A DNA stretch of 64,000 nucleotides from Pseudoneobacillus sp042683745 (GTDB taxonomy: Bacteria; Bacillota; Bacilli; Bacillales; Cytobacillaceae), in the NCBI RefSeq assembly GCF_042683745.1, contig NZ_JBHUJX010000019.1, forward strand, positions 186,001 through 250,000. The letters are read 5' to 3'. Every line of letters begins with the position of its first letter. Within the stretch, counting starts at the first letter, position 1. The position numbers were made by a program, and so were the translations under genes. This document shows, in pieces, positions 33,237-41,032 of this stretch. The notes beneath the pieces were generated by a model. The model had not been told where the DNA came from and searched no databases. It was given only the letters and a program-made list of their open reading frames with translations.

Positions 33237-34811
33237 TCAATTCACTAACACATCAATTAATGTTAATTCTGATGGATTGCTTAAGGCTGTCGTCAACATT
33301 TGTTCGAAATCAGCTAAATCTTTAGGTCTTACTCCTTTTATTCCAAAGCTCTTCGCTAATTGAACATAGTCAGGGTTTCCGAATGGTGTCCCGAAAGTAC
33401 TATTAAATTTTTTTAACATCATTTGTTCTTCCAATTTCAATTTTCCATCGTTTAAAATAATGATAATCAATGAAGTGCCTAGGCGTTTTGCCGTCTCGAT
33501 TTCAGCAAAATTCATCAAGGCTCCGCCATCGCCAGTAATACAAATAACATGTTCATCTGGGCATGCTAGTTTAGCCCCTATCGCACCAGGTATCGCGATT
33601 CCCATTGATGCTAAACCATTTGAAATAATCAGACCGTTCGCCTTCTTTGGTTGATAAGTGCGAGCAATGGATACTTTATGAGCACCTACATCCGAGATGA
33701 CAATCGATTTATCGGACGACAGTTTTTCTATTACGCTTATTACATTTTCTATTGATAGTAAAGGGTTCACTTCATTCGTATCGATTTGATAAGATTGTTT
33801 GATCTGTTCTTTCAGATTCCCACTTGGAACCCATGGTTTAGGTGAGGGCTCAAGCTTATGTAAAAATTGTTTTACTTCTCCCACCAATTCTAATTGCACA
33901 GGATAATATTCATCCATTTCTGCTGGTAGTGCATCAATATGTAATATAGGGAGTTTCTTTTTATTCCAATCCTTTGGTAGTCTTTCAACTAAATCAAATC
34001 CTATAACAATCAGTAAGTCTGATTCATCTATCACACGAGTAGCTTCATCCTTCTCTTTAAACCCAAACGTAAAGTAATTGAGTGGGTGATTTTTAGAGAG
34101 TATACCTTTAGCCGTAAAACTATGAATAGCGGGTGACTGAAGTTTTTCAATAAAGGCTTGTACTTCCCCTATAGCGTTTTGCCTAATCACTCCATTTCCA
34201 ATAATAATAAGTGGTTTCTTAGATTGTTGAATGAGTGAATAGGCATCTTTTATTGACTGTTCCACTGGACTAGTTGAAGGAATAGGTATAACTGGTAACG
34301 GAATAGTTGAAATCATTTGCGCTGCTAAATTCTCTGGTAATTCTATTAATACAGCTCCTGGCTTTTCCATTTTTGCTAATCGAAATGCCTTTCTAATGAT
34401 CTCAGCCGTCGTTTCGGAATTTTTTATTTGGACACTCCACTTTGTTGAAGGTTCAAAAATTTTAACTAAATCCAAATATTGATGAGATTCTTTATGTTGC
34501 CTTTCAAAACCTGCCTGTCCTGTAATTGCTACAACCGGTGAATAGTCTAAATTTGCACTTGCAATTCCTGTTAATAAGTTGATAGCTCCAGGTCCTAATG
34601 TGGCTAAACATACTCCAACCTTATTTGATAATCGACCGTAGACATCTGCCATGAAAGCAGCACTCTGCTCATGCCGAACAGTGATATACTGAATGTTTTG
34701 TGATTTTGACAAAGAATCAATTAGGTCGACTGTTTCTGAGCCCATGATTCCAAATATATACTCGACCCCTTCATTTTCTAAACATTGAACCATTAAATCT
34801 GTAACCTTCAT
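33237..34811 (-). CDS. Acetolactate synthase large-subunit family, ThDP-dependent enzyme
   Basis: The protein is 524 aa from the ATG at 34811 (the frame continues to a TTG without benefit). It has the three-domain ThDP fold: N-terminal Pyr domain with the catalytic Glu in VRHEQSAAFMADVYGRL (~48), central domain (~190-320), and PP domain with GDGGALMNFAEIETAKR and the downstream ND of the GDG-N cofactor motif. It resembles AHAS/ALS large subunits, but at 524 aa it lacks the length of IlvB (~570). There is no ilvH regulatory subunit or alsD nearby, so a catabolic acetolactate synthase or a different keto-acid carboligase is possible. Confidence 0.82.
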   Translation of the reverse strand: MKVTDLMVQCLENEGVEYIFGIMGSETVDLIDSLSKSQNIQYITVRHEQSAAFMADVYGRLSNKVGVCLATLGPGAINLLTGIASANLDYSPVVAITGQAGFERQHKESHQYLDLVKIFEPSTKWSVQIKNSETTAEIIRKAFRLAKMEKPGAVLIELPENLAAQMISTIPLPVIPIPSTSPVEQSIKDAYSLIQQSKKPLIIIGNGVIRQNAIGEVQAFIEKLQSPAIHSFTAKGILSKNHPLNYFTFGFKEKDEATRVIDESDLLIVIGFDLVERLPKDWNKKKLPILHIDALPAEMDEYYPVQLELVGEVKQFLHKLEPSPKPWVPSGNLKEQIKQSYQIDTNEVNPLLSIENVISVIEKLSSDKSIVISDVGAHKVSIARTYQPKKANGLIISNGLASMGIAIPGAIGAKLACPDEHVICITGDGGALMNFAEIETAKRLGTSLIIIILNDGKLKLEEQMMLKKFNSTFGTPFGNPDYVQLAKSFGIKGVRPKDLADFEQMLTTALSNPSELTLIDVLVN

Positions 34812-34889
34812 CGTCCTCTTCCCTTCCAAAAATAGGTCAATAAAACTGTTTGAAATTAGTTTTATCCAATATTTTCTTTTTCATGTTAA

Positions 34890-34930
34890 GAAAAGCGGAA
34901 GCGCCTTTATTAGCCCCAATAAAGAAGACT
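34890..34930 (+). repeat. Family A repeat fragment, copy A4 (left end only)
   Basis: GAAAAGCGGAAGCGCC, TTATTAGCCCCAATAAAGAAGACT matches the left 40 bases of A1/A3, then similarity stops. It lies in the upstream flank of the ALS-type gene. Confidence 0.65.
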
Positions 34931-35004
34931 AAAAAAAGTTTGTATAATTCACTGGCTAGTCAAGTATGATTAAGTTAGAAATTCATTTTTATGGGGTGGA
35001 AATC

Positions 35005-35568
35005 GTGTATTTGTTTTCTACTATTACTCATGAAACCCGATCCATTGTACAGTCTTTTAGTAAAATTTCTAAAACAAAGCGAATGATTATCGGTTCCATA
35101 TTTAGTTGTTTGGCCGCAGTATTCCAAATGGCGGGTGGTCTTCTGCCGGTTGTAGGATACTTTATTAGCCCTTTAGCAACTGCACCTATTCTGATTTGTT
35201 CCATTTTTTCTAAGTCATTCGGATTATCTTCCTACCTACTAACCATATTATTACTACTAGTTCTGGAACCAAGTGAATTGATCATTTTTCCTTTTACAAC
35301 GGGGTTACTAGGATTAGGAATCGGATTTGCCTTTCACTATTTCGAAAAAAGGTTAAGTATTATTTTGAGTGGCGCTATCTCATTAACATCTGGAATCACC
35401 ATATTATTATTCGGCATGCAATTTCCCGTTTTAGGACCAAGTGTTTCTCATGATTTTGATCTATTAATGATCGGATCCATTTTTTTATGTTCCATTTTTT
35501 ATAGTTGGCTATGGGTTGGCTTCGCCTTCAAGAATATTAAAAAATTTCATAAAAGTTTATGGACATAA
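35005..35568 (+). CDS. Multi-pass membrane protein of unknown function
   Basis: The protein is 187 aa if started at GTG (35005), five bases after GGGGTGG; the frame opens at an ATG at 34966 without a ribosome site. It has five or six hydrophobic segments, e.g. MIIGSIFSCLAAVFQMAGGL, VVGYFISPLATAPILICSIF, YLLTILLLLVLEPSELIIF, LGLGIGFAFHYF. The polytopic pattern recalls small ECF-S-like or DUF2232-like proteins, but I do not recognise it firmly. It is a single gene between the ALS-type gene (divergent) and ctaB (convergent), with a terminator at 35570-35599. Confidence 0.65.
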   Translation: MYLFSTITHETRSIVQSFSKISKTKRMIIGSIFSCLAAVFQMAGGLLPVVGYFISPLATAPILICSIFSKSFGLSSYLLTILLLLVLEPSELIIFPFTTGLLGLGIGFAFHYFEKRLSIILSGAISLTSGITILLFGMQFPVLGPSVSHDFDLLMIGSIFLCSIFYSWLWVGFAFKNIKKFHKSLWT

Positions 35569-35569
35569 A

Positions 35570-35603
35570 GAAGCAGGGACCTTCACTGGCCCCTGCTTCT
35601 TTA
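35570..35603. terminator. Bidirectional hairpin terminator
   Basis: GAAGCAGGgaCC pairs with GGccCCTGCTTC around TTCACT, followed by TTTATTATT; it lies between the membrane protein gene (+) and ctaB (-). Confidence 0.75.
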
Positions 35604-35621
35604 TTATTCATTAAAAAAGTA

Positions 35622-36563
35622 TTAAGAAAATATTGGAAGTGTGACAATAACAGCCATTAGGAATATGATCGTTATATAATTCACTGAATAAATGAAATTC
35701 ACGCGCGCCCATTTTAGATCATCTTTTGTGAAAAAACCACTAATACACACAACTAACCAGCCAATATTTAGTGCGGTCGCAATGACAATAAAGGCTGTAC
35801 CAAGTGACCCTAAATAAAATGGTAGTGGCAGTAAGCCCACAGTATAAATAGCCATTTGCCGCTTTGTCATTTCGAAACCGTGGACAACTGGAAGCATCGC
35901 TACTTTTGCTGCTTTGTATTCTTCATATTTTCTTATGGCAATTGCAAAAGTATGTGGCATTTGCCAAATAAACAGGATCAGAAACAACATAATCGGAACG
36001 ACATGAAAACCTGGTGCAATGGCTGTCCAGCCTATTAATGGTGTAACTGCACCTGAAATACTTCCAATAACTGTATTAAGTGTATATCTTCGTTTAGACC
36101 ACATCGTATACAAAATAACATACGTAAACCAACCAACGAATGCGTAAATAACTGATTCAAAGGTCGTAAATAATAATAGAATAAAGCCAATAATAGTTAG
36201 GGCAATTCCTAATGCTAAAACCACTTTAAGAGAAATATTGCCTGTTACAGTTGGACGGTTTTTCGTTCTTTCCATGATTGTATCAATGTCGACATCGTAC
36301 CAATTATTAAGAATAAGTGCTCCAGCCATAACTAAAGTACTTCCGATTAATGTTAACCAAAATAAATCCAAGTGATCAGCTAATGATGCATCGGTAAAAT
36401 AGAGCGCTAACCAAAAACCAGTAAATACTGGTAAGACATTTGCAATTAAAACAATTCCTTTAAATAATGACTTTAGATCAGAAAGCAAACTAAAAAAACT
36501 TCGACCATTCGATAAAGCCGTTCCCCCAACCTTCTGTTGAGAAGGTATCTCATATTTGCTCAT
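35622..36563 (-). CDS. ctaB: Heme O synthase (protoheme IX farnesyltransferase)
   Basis: The 313-aa UbiA-family protein has nine or so membrane segments and the two Asp-rich sites: NNWYDVDIDTIMERTKNRP (~85-103, NxxYDxxxD) and the later YEEYKAAKVAMLPV region. Signature WQMPHTFAIAI follows PLIGWTA. It farnesylates heme B to heme O for a- and o-type oxidases. AGAGGAGGAT precedes the ATG. It is in the same orientation as, and downstream of, the ba3 oxidase genes and SCO, fitting an oxidase biogenesis cluster, but is separated from them by a terminator and a family A repeat, so it has its own promoter. Confidence 0.95.
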   Translation of the reverse strand: MSKYEIPSQQKVGGTALSNGRSFFSLLSDLKSLFKGIVLIANVLPVFTGFWLALYFTDASLADHLDLFWLTLIGSTLVMAGALILNNWYDVDIDTIMERTKNRPTVTGNISLKVVLALGIALTIIGFILLLFTTFESVIYAFVGWFTYVILYTMWSKRRYTLNTVIGSISGAVTPLIGWTAIAPGFHVVPIMLFLILFIWQMPHTFAIAIRKYEEYKAAKVAMLPVVHGFEMTKRQMAIYTVGLLPLPFYLGSLGTAFIVIATALNIGWLVVCISGFFTKDDLKWARVNFIYSVNYITIIFLMAVIVTLPIFS

Positions 36564-36681
36564 TTAATATCCTCCTCTAAGAAGAAATCATACATTTGCA
36601 ATGATACTGTATTTTGGACAGATTGTCATTTCAATTACATATATTTAGAAAAGAATATGATGGAAATTTAATTAGTTGATA

Positions 36682-36776
36682 GAAAAGCGGAAGCGCACTT
36701 GTAAGCCCCGATAAAGTAGACTGGTCGATTGGCTAGAGTTACGTCGGGGCTGAGACGCTTGCGCTGGACAATTTTC
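36682..36776 (+). repeat. Family A repeat, copy A5 (short, internally deleted form)
   Basis: GAAAAGCGGAAGCGCACTTG...AGCCCCGATAAAG and the right end ACGTCGGGGCTGAGACGCTT, GCGCTGGACAATTTTC are both present, but the hairpin-bearing middle of A1/A3 is missing. Intact termini with a deleted centre are typical of a non-autonomous mobile element derivative. Confidence 0.8.
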
Positions 36777-36805
36777 GTAGTCCGGAAATGTTATACTTTT
36801 TACTG

Positions 36806-36835
36806 AAAAAAGACACTCCAAATCGAGTGCCTTTT
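36806..36835 (-). terminator. Terminator of the sco-membrane protein unit
   Basis: AAAAGaCACTC pairs with GAGTGcCTTTT around a 6-base loop; T-run on the minus strand. Confidence 0.75.
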
Positions 36836-36852
36836 CATTTATATTTATTATT

Positions 36853-37428
36853 TTAGGCATCCTCTTCTACCATTTCATATTCAGAAGGGTCAATGAAAAA
36901 GGTATAACCTAAATAGATAACCATCCCTATAGCTGTTGTTAAAAATCCCCAGCCTAGAATAATTTGGTCAATCACCAAATAGTTATTACATAATTGGTCT
37001 TGGGATTGAATGTACAACCATCCTAATCCTAAAAATAGGATAGTAAAAAAAATAATGATGATATTTTTCCCTCTTGCCCCAAGCTTTTTCCAACTATCCC
37101 GTAACGGAATTCCCGCTAAAAAAGGTAGACTTATAAATTTAAACATTTCTACACCTTGTACCGTTAACGCCTCATCCATTGTCCGCGGAAGCATCCAATA
37201 CACCATAACAATTGAAAAGAGGATCATTCCGGGGACTCCATCACTATTCCATTTTTCAAAAAATCCTTTAAATCGTACTTGGAAAAAACGTGCCATTAAT
37301 AATCCGGCAATAACGAACATAGGCATTTGCATATGCATATGCATGATCATGACCGATTCCATAAACTTTGCTACAGGAGGAATAATTAAAAAGATAAATA
37401 ACAATAACCCATAGAAAGATTGGTTCAT
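36853..37428 (-). CDS. Oxidase-linked membrane protein with Met/His-rich segment
   Basis: The 191-aa protein has five or six membrane segments. A striking stretch MESVMIMHMHMQMPM (~23-37) lies at the start of the second helix; closely spaced Met and His in a membrane helix suggest copper handling and recall the H-x-QH signature of caa3_CtaG proteins, though the protein is shorter. Its ATG is 3 bases after the sco stop, with AAGGGGG inside the end of sco, so the two are coupled. The context (SCO, ba3 oxidase, CtaB) points to oxidase assembly. I cannot name a family with confidence. Confidence 0.7.
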   Translation of the reverse strand: MNQSFYGLLLFIFLIIPPVAKFMESVMIMHMHMQMPMFVIAGLLMARFFQVRFKGFFEKWNSDGVPGMILFSIVMVYWMLPRTMDEALTVQGVEMFKFISLPFLAGIPLRDSWKKLGARGKNIIIIFFTILFLGLGWLYIQSQDQLCNNYLVIDQIILGWGFLTTAIGMVIYLGYTFFIDPSEYEMVEEDA

Positions 37429-37431
37429 CGT

Positions 37432-38064
37432 TTATTCCCCCTTTCCTTCATTAAGGATATTGATAATCGTTTTAGCTGCTTCATCAGGCTTCGTATAATC
37501 CATCACATTAACTAGGTTACCTTTTTTATCGACTAAATAAAAAGCCGAATTATGCGCAAAATTTCCATTTCCATCTGGAATAACTGTTACTCCGAACCTT
37601 TTTAATAAAGAATCTAATTCGGTTTGGTTCGGAATTCTTGCCATTCGCCAGGTTTCCCCATCACTATTAAAGATTTCTTTATATTGATCAAGTCTTGCTG
37701 GATCATCTCTGGTTGGGTCGAAGCTAATACTTAGAAATACAATCTCTTTTCCTATATTTTCACTGGGTAACAAATCGTACACTTGACCCATGTTTTTTTC
37801 CAATTGAGGGCATACCGTTCCACACGAAGTATACATAAATGTGATCAACACATATTTATCTTTGAACTCAGAAATAAAATATTCCCGTTCCTTGCTATCC
37901 TCCAACGTTACTTGAGGAAAGCTAGGCTTATCATCAATGAGTCGATTGACTCTCGCCGTTTCAGCTGTATAGGCTGTAAAACCATCTGTTCCAATATAAA
38001 ATAAAACAATTCCAAAAAAGAAAACGAATAAATATGAAATGACAGTTTGCCGATTTTTAATCAT
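37432..38064 (-). CDS. SCO1/SenC-family copper chaperone for cytochrome oxidase
   Basis: The protein is 210 aa from the ATG at 38064 (GGAAGTGG upstream; the longer frame is unsupported). A single N-terminal membrane anchor (ISYLFVFFFGIVLFYIG) is followed by a thioredoxin fold with the copper motif CGTVC (in TFMYTSCGTVCPQLEKNM) and the later His in NFAHNSAFYLVD. SCO proteins metallate the CuA centre of subunit II. It is downstream of the oxidase structural genes but separated by repeat A6 and a hairpin. The following membrane protein is translationally coupled to it. Confidence 0.93.
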   Translation of the reverse strand: MIKNRQTVISYLFVFFFGIVLFYIGTDGFTAYTAETARVNRLIDDKPSFPQVTLEDSKEREYFISEFKDKYVLITFMYTSCGTVCPQLEKNMGQVYDLLPSENIGKEIVFLSISFDPTRDDPARLDQYKEIFNSDGETWRMARIPNQTELDSLLKRFGVTVIPDGNGNFAHNSAFYLVDKKGNLVNVMDYTKPDEAAKTIINILNEGKGE

Positions 38065-38104
38065 ATCGACCACTTCCCAAGTTAAAATTTCCAAATAAGT
38101 GTAT

Positions 38105-38140
38105 AAAGAGATAGCCCTAGACACCGAGCTATCTCTTTTT
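38105..38140. terminator. Hairpin between oxidase genes and sco
   Basis: AAAGAGATAGC pairs with GCTATCTCTTT around a 12-base loop; T6 follows on the plus strand and TTTATA on the minus strand. It may end the cbaDBA transcript before sco. Confidence 0.6.
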
Positions 38141-38167
38141 TAAAAGATCATTTTTTCTTTTCTAACT

Positions 38168-38289
38168 GTCCAGCTCCAGCGGCTAGCCCCTCGAGGTCAA
38201 AACCCAATCCGTCATGAAGGTTAAAGAACAACCTTCAAGCCGGCTCGTCTTTTGCTTGTCGGGGCTGATCAAGCCGCTTCCGCTTTTCG
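38168..38289 (-). repeat. Family A structured repeat, copy A6 (reverse orientation)
   Basis: Read on the minus strand it starts CGAAAAGCGGAAGCGGCTTG and ends GGGGCTAGCCGCTGGAGCTG. It contains TGAAGGTT-GTTCTTT-AACCTTCA (38237-38215), the same GTTCTTT loop as A1/A3 with a wholly different but fully paired stem. It begins 3 bases after the cbaA stop codon, splitting the oxidase cluster. Confidence 0.85.
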
Positions 38290-38291
38290 TT

Positions 38292-39989
38292 TTACCAAGT
38301 CTTAAAAGGTGGTGAACCTGGAGGTGCATTTACAATCATATCTACTACTGGAATTACATAGGCCATTGCGACAACGATGATCATAAGTACAACCCATAGT
38401 CCCCATCTTTCTGTCCAATATGGAGTTTTCGGTGCATTCTCTTCTTCTTCTGCAACTGGGAACTCTGTTACTCCTTTTGGTGCAAAGAACATCATATTAA
38501 ATACGGCAAACACCTGAATCAGAACAGCAACCGTTAACACGGTTCCACCAATAGCTAACATCATCATATATGGATCCCAGCCTAATGTTGTTGCAAAGTC
38601 ACCATATGTTGTATAGGAAGTTCTGCGTGGTGCACCAAACAATCCAACTGTGTGTTGAGCGCCTGACATTAATACCATACCAATTGTCCAAAGAATCGTT
38701 TGGATAATACCTAGTTTATTTATTTGAGGTGTTAGTACACGTCCTGAAACATAAGGAACTAACCAATAAGAAACTCCAAAGAATGTTACGGCAACTGTTA
38801 TACCTAATGTTAAGTGAAAATGGCCAACAACCCAGAGAGTGTTATGAACAACTTGGTCTAATTGGTTTGTGCTTTGAACAATACCACCTGCACCAGCTGG
38901 AGCAAACGCTGCCATACCGATAAATGGAGCTAAGAAGCGAACATCACCCCATGGTAATTTCTTAAACCAACCAAAAGCACCTTTTCCACCTTTTGCTCTG
39001 CCTGTTTTTTCAAATACTCTAAACATCGCGTAAGCTGTCATCAATGATGGGAAACCGATTGCTAAACTCATAAATACGTGCATAAATTTGATTTCTGGTG
39101 AAATCGCAGGGTCTACGATTTGATGGTGGAATCCACCAGTAATATTCATGATTACTAATGGAACGATAACCATACGAGTTAGTAGGTCACTCCAGCGATT
39201 ACCACCGATTATTTTCGGCACGATGACGTACCATACAGATACAGCTGTTAAATACCAAATATTAACGGCTGTGTGTCCAAATGCCCAAAATAATGTACGT
39301 GCAAGCATTACATTAATTCCATCAACCCAACCATGAACCCATGGAATGATCATGAATAGTACTTCTGCTGCAACAAATAATGTAGATCCTACTAAAAGAA
39401 CATGAACGCCTGTAGCAAAGTAAGCTAAAATTGGTAGGTGTTGGCCTTTATGGGCTTTTCTCCAATTTGCTACTTGAATAAAGATACTGATTGAATTCGT
39501 CCAAATACCTAGTACGATCAGAACTAATCCATAATAGAAAACTGGATGTGCTGCCAATGGTGGATAGAAGGTAAACATAACAGAAGCTTCACCTAGTATA
39601 ATCATGGTAGCAACCATTGCAACACCAAGAACTTCTAATGCAAAGCCAATCCAAGCCATTTTTCTAACGACCGGCAATAGACCGCCTAATGTATGGGAAA
39701 CACCTGCATAGAAGTATCCAATAGTAAAAGTGGCGCAAAAGACTAAAAGTAACAAAATTCCATGTGCGCTTAATACTTGATAATAATTAAGCCATGATGG
39801 CAACTCTAGCAGACCAGCACGGTTCAAACCTTGAACTAATCCTAATAGACCACCAAGAAGTAATGCGATAAAAGTGACAGATAAATATGATTTCGTTATA
39901 ATTGCATCTTGCAGGTTTGCACCTAGAACCTTATTTGTTTTTTCTTTAAAGACAGATTTCGTTTTTCCTGTTTGTAAGACTGATTCCAC
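38292..39989 (-). CDS. cbaA: ba3-type cytochrome c oxidase subunit I
   Basis: The 565-aa protein has about 13 membrane segments and heme-copper oxidase ligands: SAHGILLLLVF (heme b His), WVHGWVDGINVMLARTLFWAFGHTAVNIWYL around the CuB His/Tyr, GGFHHQIVDP (CuB His pair) and VVGHFHLTLG (heme ligands). The ba3/B-family character is shown by the short N-terminus and the pattern around FGHTAVNIWYL. It reduces O2 with electrons from CuA. RBS GGAGGGAAG lies upstream. Third gene of IIa-II-I. Confidence 0.94.
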   Translation of the reverse strand: MESVLQTGKTKSVFKEKTNKVLGANLQDAIITKSYLSVTFIALLLGGLLGLVQGLNRAGLLELPSWLNYYQVLSAHGILLLLVFCATFTIGYFYAGVSHTLGGLLPVVRKMAWIGFALEVLGVAMVATMIILGEASVMFTFYPPLAAHPVFYYGLVLIVLGIWTNSISIFIQVANWRKAHKGQHLPILAYFATGVHVLLVGSTLFVAAEVLFMIIPWVHGWVDGINVMLARTLFWAFGHTAVNIWYLTAVSVWYVIVPKIIGGNRWSDLLTRMVIVPLVIMNITGGFHHQIVDPAISPEIKFMHVFMSLAIGFPSLMTAYAMFRVFEKTGRAKGGKGAFGWFKKLPWGDVRFLAPFIGMAAFAPAGAGGIVQSTNQLDQVVHNTLWVVGHFHLTLGITVAVTFFGVSYWLVPYVSGRVLTPQINKLGIIQTILWTIGMVLMSGAQHTVGLFGAPRRTSYTTYGDFATTLGWDPYMMMLAIGGTVLTVAVLIQVFAVFNMMFFAPKGVTEFPVAEEEENAPKTPYWTERWGLWVVLMIIVVAMAYVIPVVDMIVNAPPGSPPFKTW

Positions 39990-40003
39990 GGTTCTTCCCT
40001 CCT

Positions 40004-40465
40004 TTATTTAACTGTTATCGTTGTACTCATTACTTGGTGGCCGGCACCGCAATATTCATTACATAACACAAGATACTTACCAGGCTTATCAAATTTTTGT
40101 GTGATTTTTTGAATATGTCCTGGCATAACCATTGCGTTGATATTCGTGTTAGCCACTTGGAATCCATGTACAACATCCTTTGATGTTAAGGTGAAATGTA
40201 CAGTCGATCCTGCCGGTACTTCAATATTCCCTGGGTTAAAGCTAAAAATCTGAAGCGTCATAACGACTTCATATTCATTTTCACCAATCTTTTTAACACC
40301 TGGTTGATCGAATGGGGCTGTTTGATCTACTTTTTGTGGATCAATCGTTTCTTTATGACTTGGTGGTTCCATTCCTAAGGCAAATCCTTGGTAACCTGTA
40401 ATAATCATAAAGATCATGATCATACCGAAACTTAAAGCAAGCCATATTTTTTCATCTTTATGCAT
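40004..40465 (-). CDS. cbaB: ba3-type cytochrome c oxidase subunit II (CuA)
   Basis: The 153-aa protein has one N-terminal membrane helix (IWLALSFGMIMIFMIITGY) and a cupredoxin domain with the CuA site: His in VVHGFQV (~100), then CNEYCGAGHQVM (Cys, Cys, His, Met) near residue 133-144. The short length and single helix fit B-family (ba3) subunit II. It accepts electrons from cytochrome c. GGGGGGAAAG precedes the ATG. It lies 12 bases after the small subunit gene and 14 before subunit I. Confidence 0.95.
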   Translation of the reverse strand: MHKDEKIWLALSFGMIMIFMIITGYQGFALGMEPPSHKETIDPQKVDQTAPFDQPGVKKIGENEYEVVMTLQIFSFNPGNIEVPAGSTVHFTLTSKDVVHGFQVANTNINAMVMPGHIQKITQKFDKPGKYLVLCNEYCGAGHQVMSTTITVK

Positions 40466-40477
40466 TTTCTTTCCCCC

Positions 40478-40624
40478 CTATACTCTAGCCATAAATAGAC
40501 CGAATAGTACAAAATACGTAATAAGAATGACTCCTCCAACTATTCCTACAGAAATCCACGTCCCTACTTTCGAATCGTGGTCTTTATCTAACTTTTCTTC
40601 ACGGTTAACTTTTGTAGTTGCCAC
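40478..40624 (-). CDS. cbaD: ba3-type oxidase small subunit IIa (CbaD-like)
   Basis: A 48-aa protein from GTG (40624), with AAGGAGG 11 bases upstream: MATTKVNREEKLDKDHDSKV then GTWISVGIVGGVILITYFVL and FGLFMARV. A charged head and a single membrane helix match the COX2A/CbaD polypeptide that replaces the missing first helix of subunit II in ba3 oxidases. It is the first gene of the operon, 12 bases before cbaB. It is easily missed because of its size and GTG start. Confidence 0.88.
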   Translation of the reverse strand: MATTKVNREEKLDKDHDSKVGTWISVGIVGGVILITYFVLFGLFMARV

Positions 40625-40666
40625 TGAAAATCAACCTCCTTATATTGTTCATACTCATATTTTAAA

Positions 40667-40714
40667 TGCGAATCATTATCAGCGTAGTGAACTGAATCAC
40701 ATGCAACTGTGATT
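40667..40714 (-). promoter_or_regulatory. Fur-like and FNR-like boxes upstream of the ba3 oxidase operon
   Basis: TGCGAATCATTATCA (40667-40681) matches 13 of 15 positions of the Fur core. AGTGAACTGAATCACA (40686-40701) reads TGTGATTCAGTTCACT on the minus strand, nine of ten fixed bases of the Bacillus FNR site TGTGA-N6-TCACA. AATCACATGCAACTGTGATT (40695-40714) is a 7-6-7 palindrome. Iron- and oxygen-linked control of an oxidase is plausible but inferred. Confidence 0.5.
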
Positions 40715-40735
40715 TTACTAACACTCCAAATAAAA

Positions 40736-40774
40736 AAGCAGCGAACAACCTCTTCAAAGGTTTTATCGCTGCTT
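40736..40774 (-). terminator. Terminator upstream of the oxidase operon
   Basis: AAGCAGCGA pairs with TCGCTGCTT, with an inner AACCT/AGGTT hairpin, and T6 follows on the minus strand. It lies downstream of a second hairpin at 40951-40998, so it may end a short separate transcript or act as an attenuator. Confidence 0.75.
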
Positions 40775-40837
40775 GTTCTTGAACACTAGATTCACATGTA
40801 TCATTTGAGATAAACTTTCACTCCTACTTCCCACCTC

Positions 40838-40923
40838 ATTCAAATCAATATTTGAATATCAATATAGTCAGTTCATGCAGAATTTACTAATTTGCCAAAA
40901 AATATTCAAATATTTGTTTGAAT
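40838..40923. promoter_or_regulatory. Two tandem palindromic boxes ATTCAAAT-N4-(A/G)TTTGAAT
   Basis: Boxes at 40838-40857 (perfect 8-4-8) and 40904-40923 (one mismatch) start 66 bases apart in the gap between the phosphodiesterase and the oxidase operon. Paired sites suggest one dimeric regulator; none can be named. Confidence 0.5.
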
Positions 40924-40950
40924 GATTTCATACACATTTTTCATGCAAAT

Positions 40951-40998
40951 AGGCAGCAATATTACTCTTCTACCAAAAGAAGGTGACATCCGCTGCCT
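40951..40998. terminator. Branched hairpin after the GGDEF-EAL gene
   Basis: AGGCAGC pairs with GCTGCCT and encloses CTTCT/AGAAG. It starts 35 bases after the phosphodiesterase stop codon. T5 follows on the plus strand; the minus strand has only TATTT. Confidence 0.55.
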
Positions 40999-41032
40999 TT
41001 TTCCTATTTACTATTTATACTAAATAATCTCT

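Noticed and set aside
33237..34811. Naming the ThDP enzyme ilvB or alsS
   Set aside because: Length (524 aa) and the absence of ilvH, ilvC or alsD nearby leave the exact enzyme open.
19117..38289. Family A repeats as a CRISPR array or tRNA remnants
   Set aside because: Copies are kilobases apart, differ in length and orientation, have terminal inverted repeats, and show no spacer pattern or tRNA consensus.
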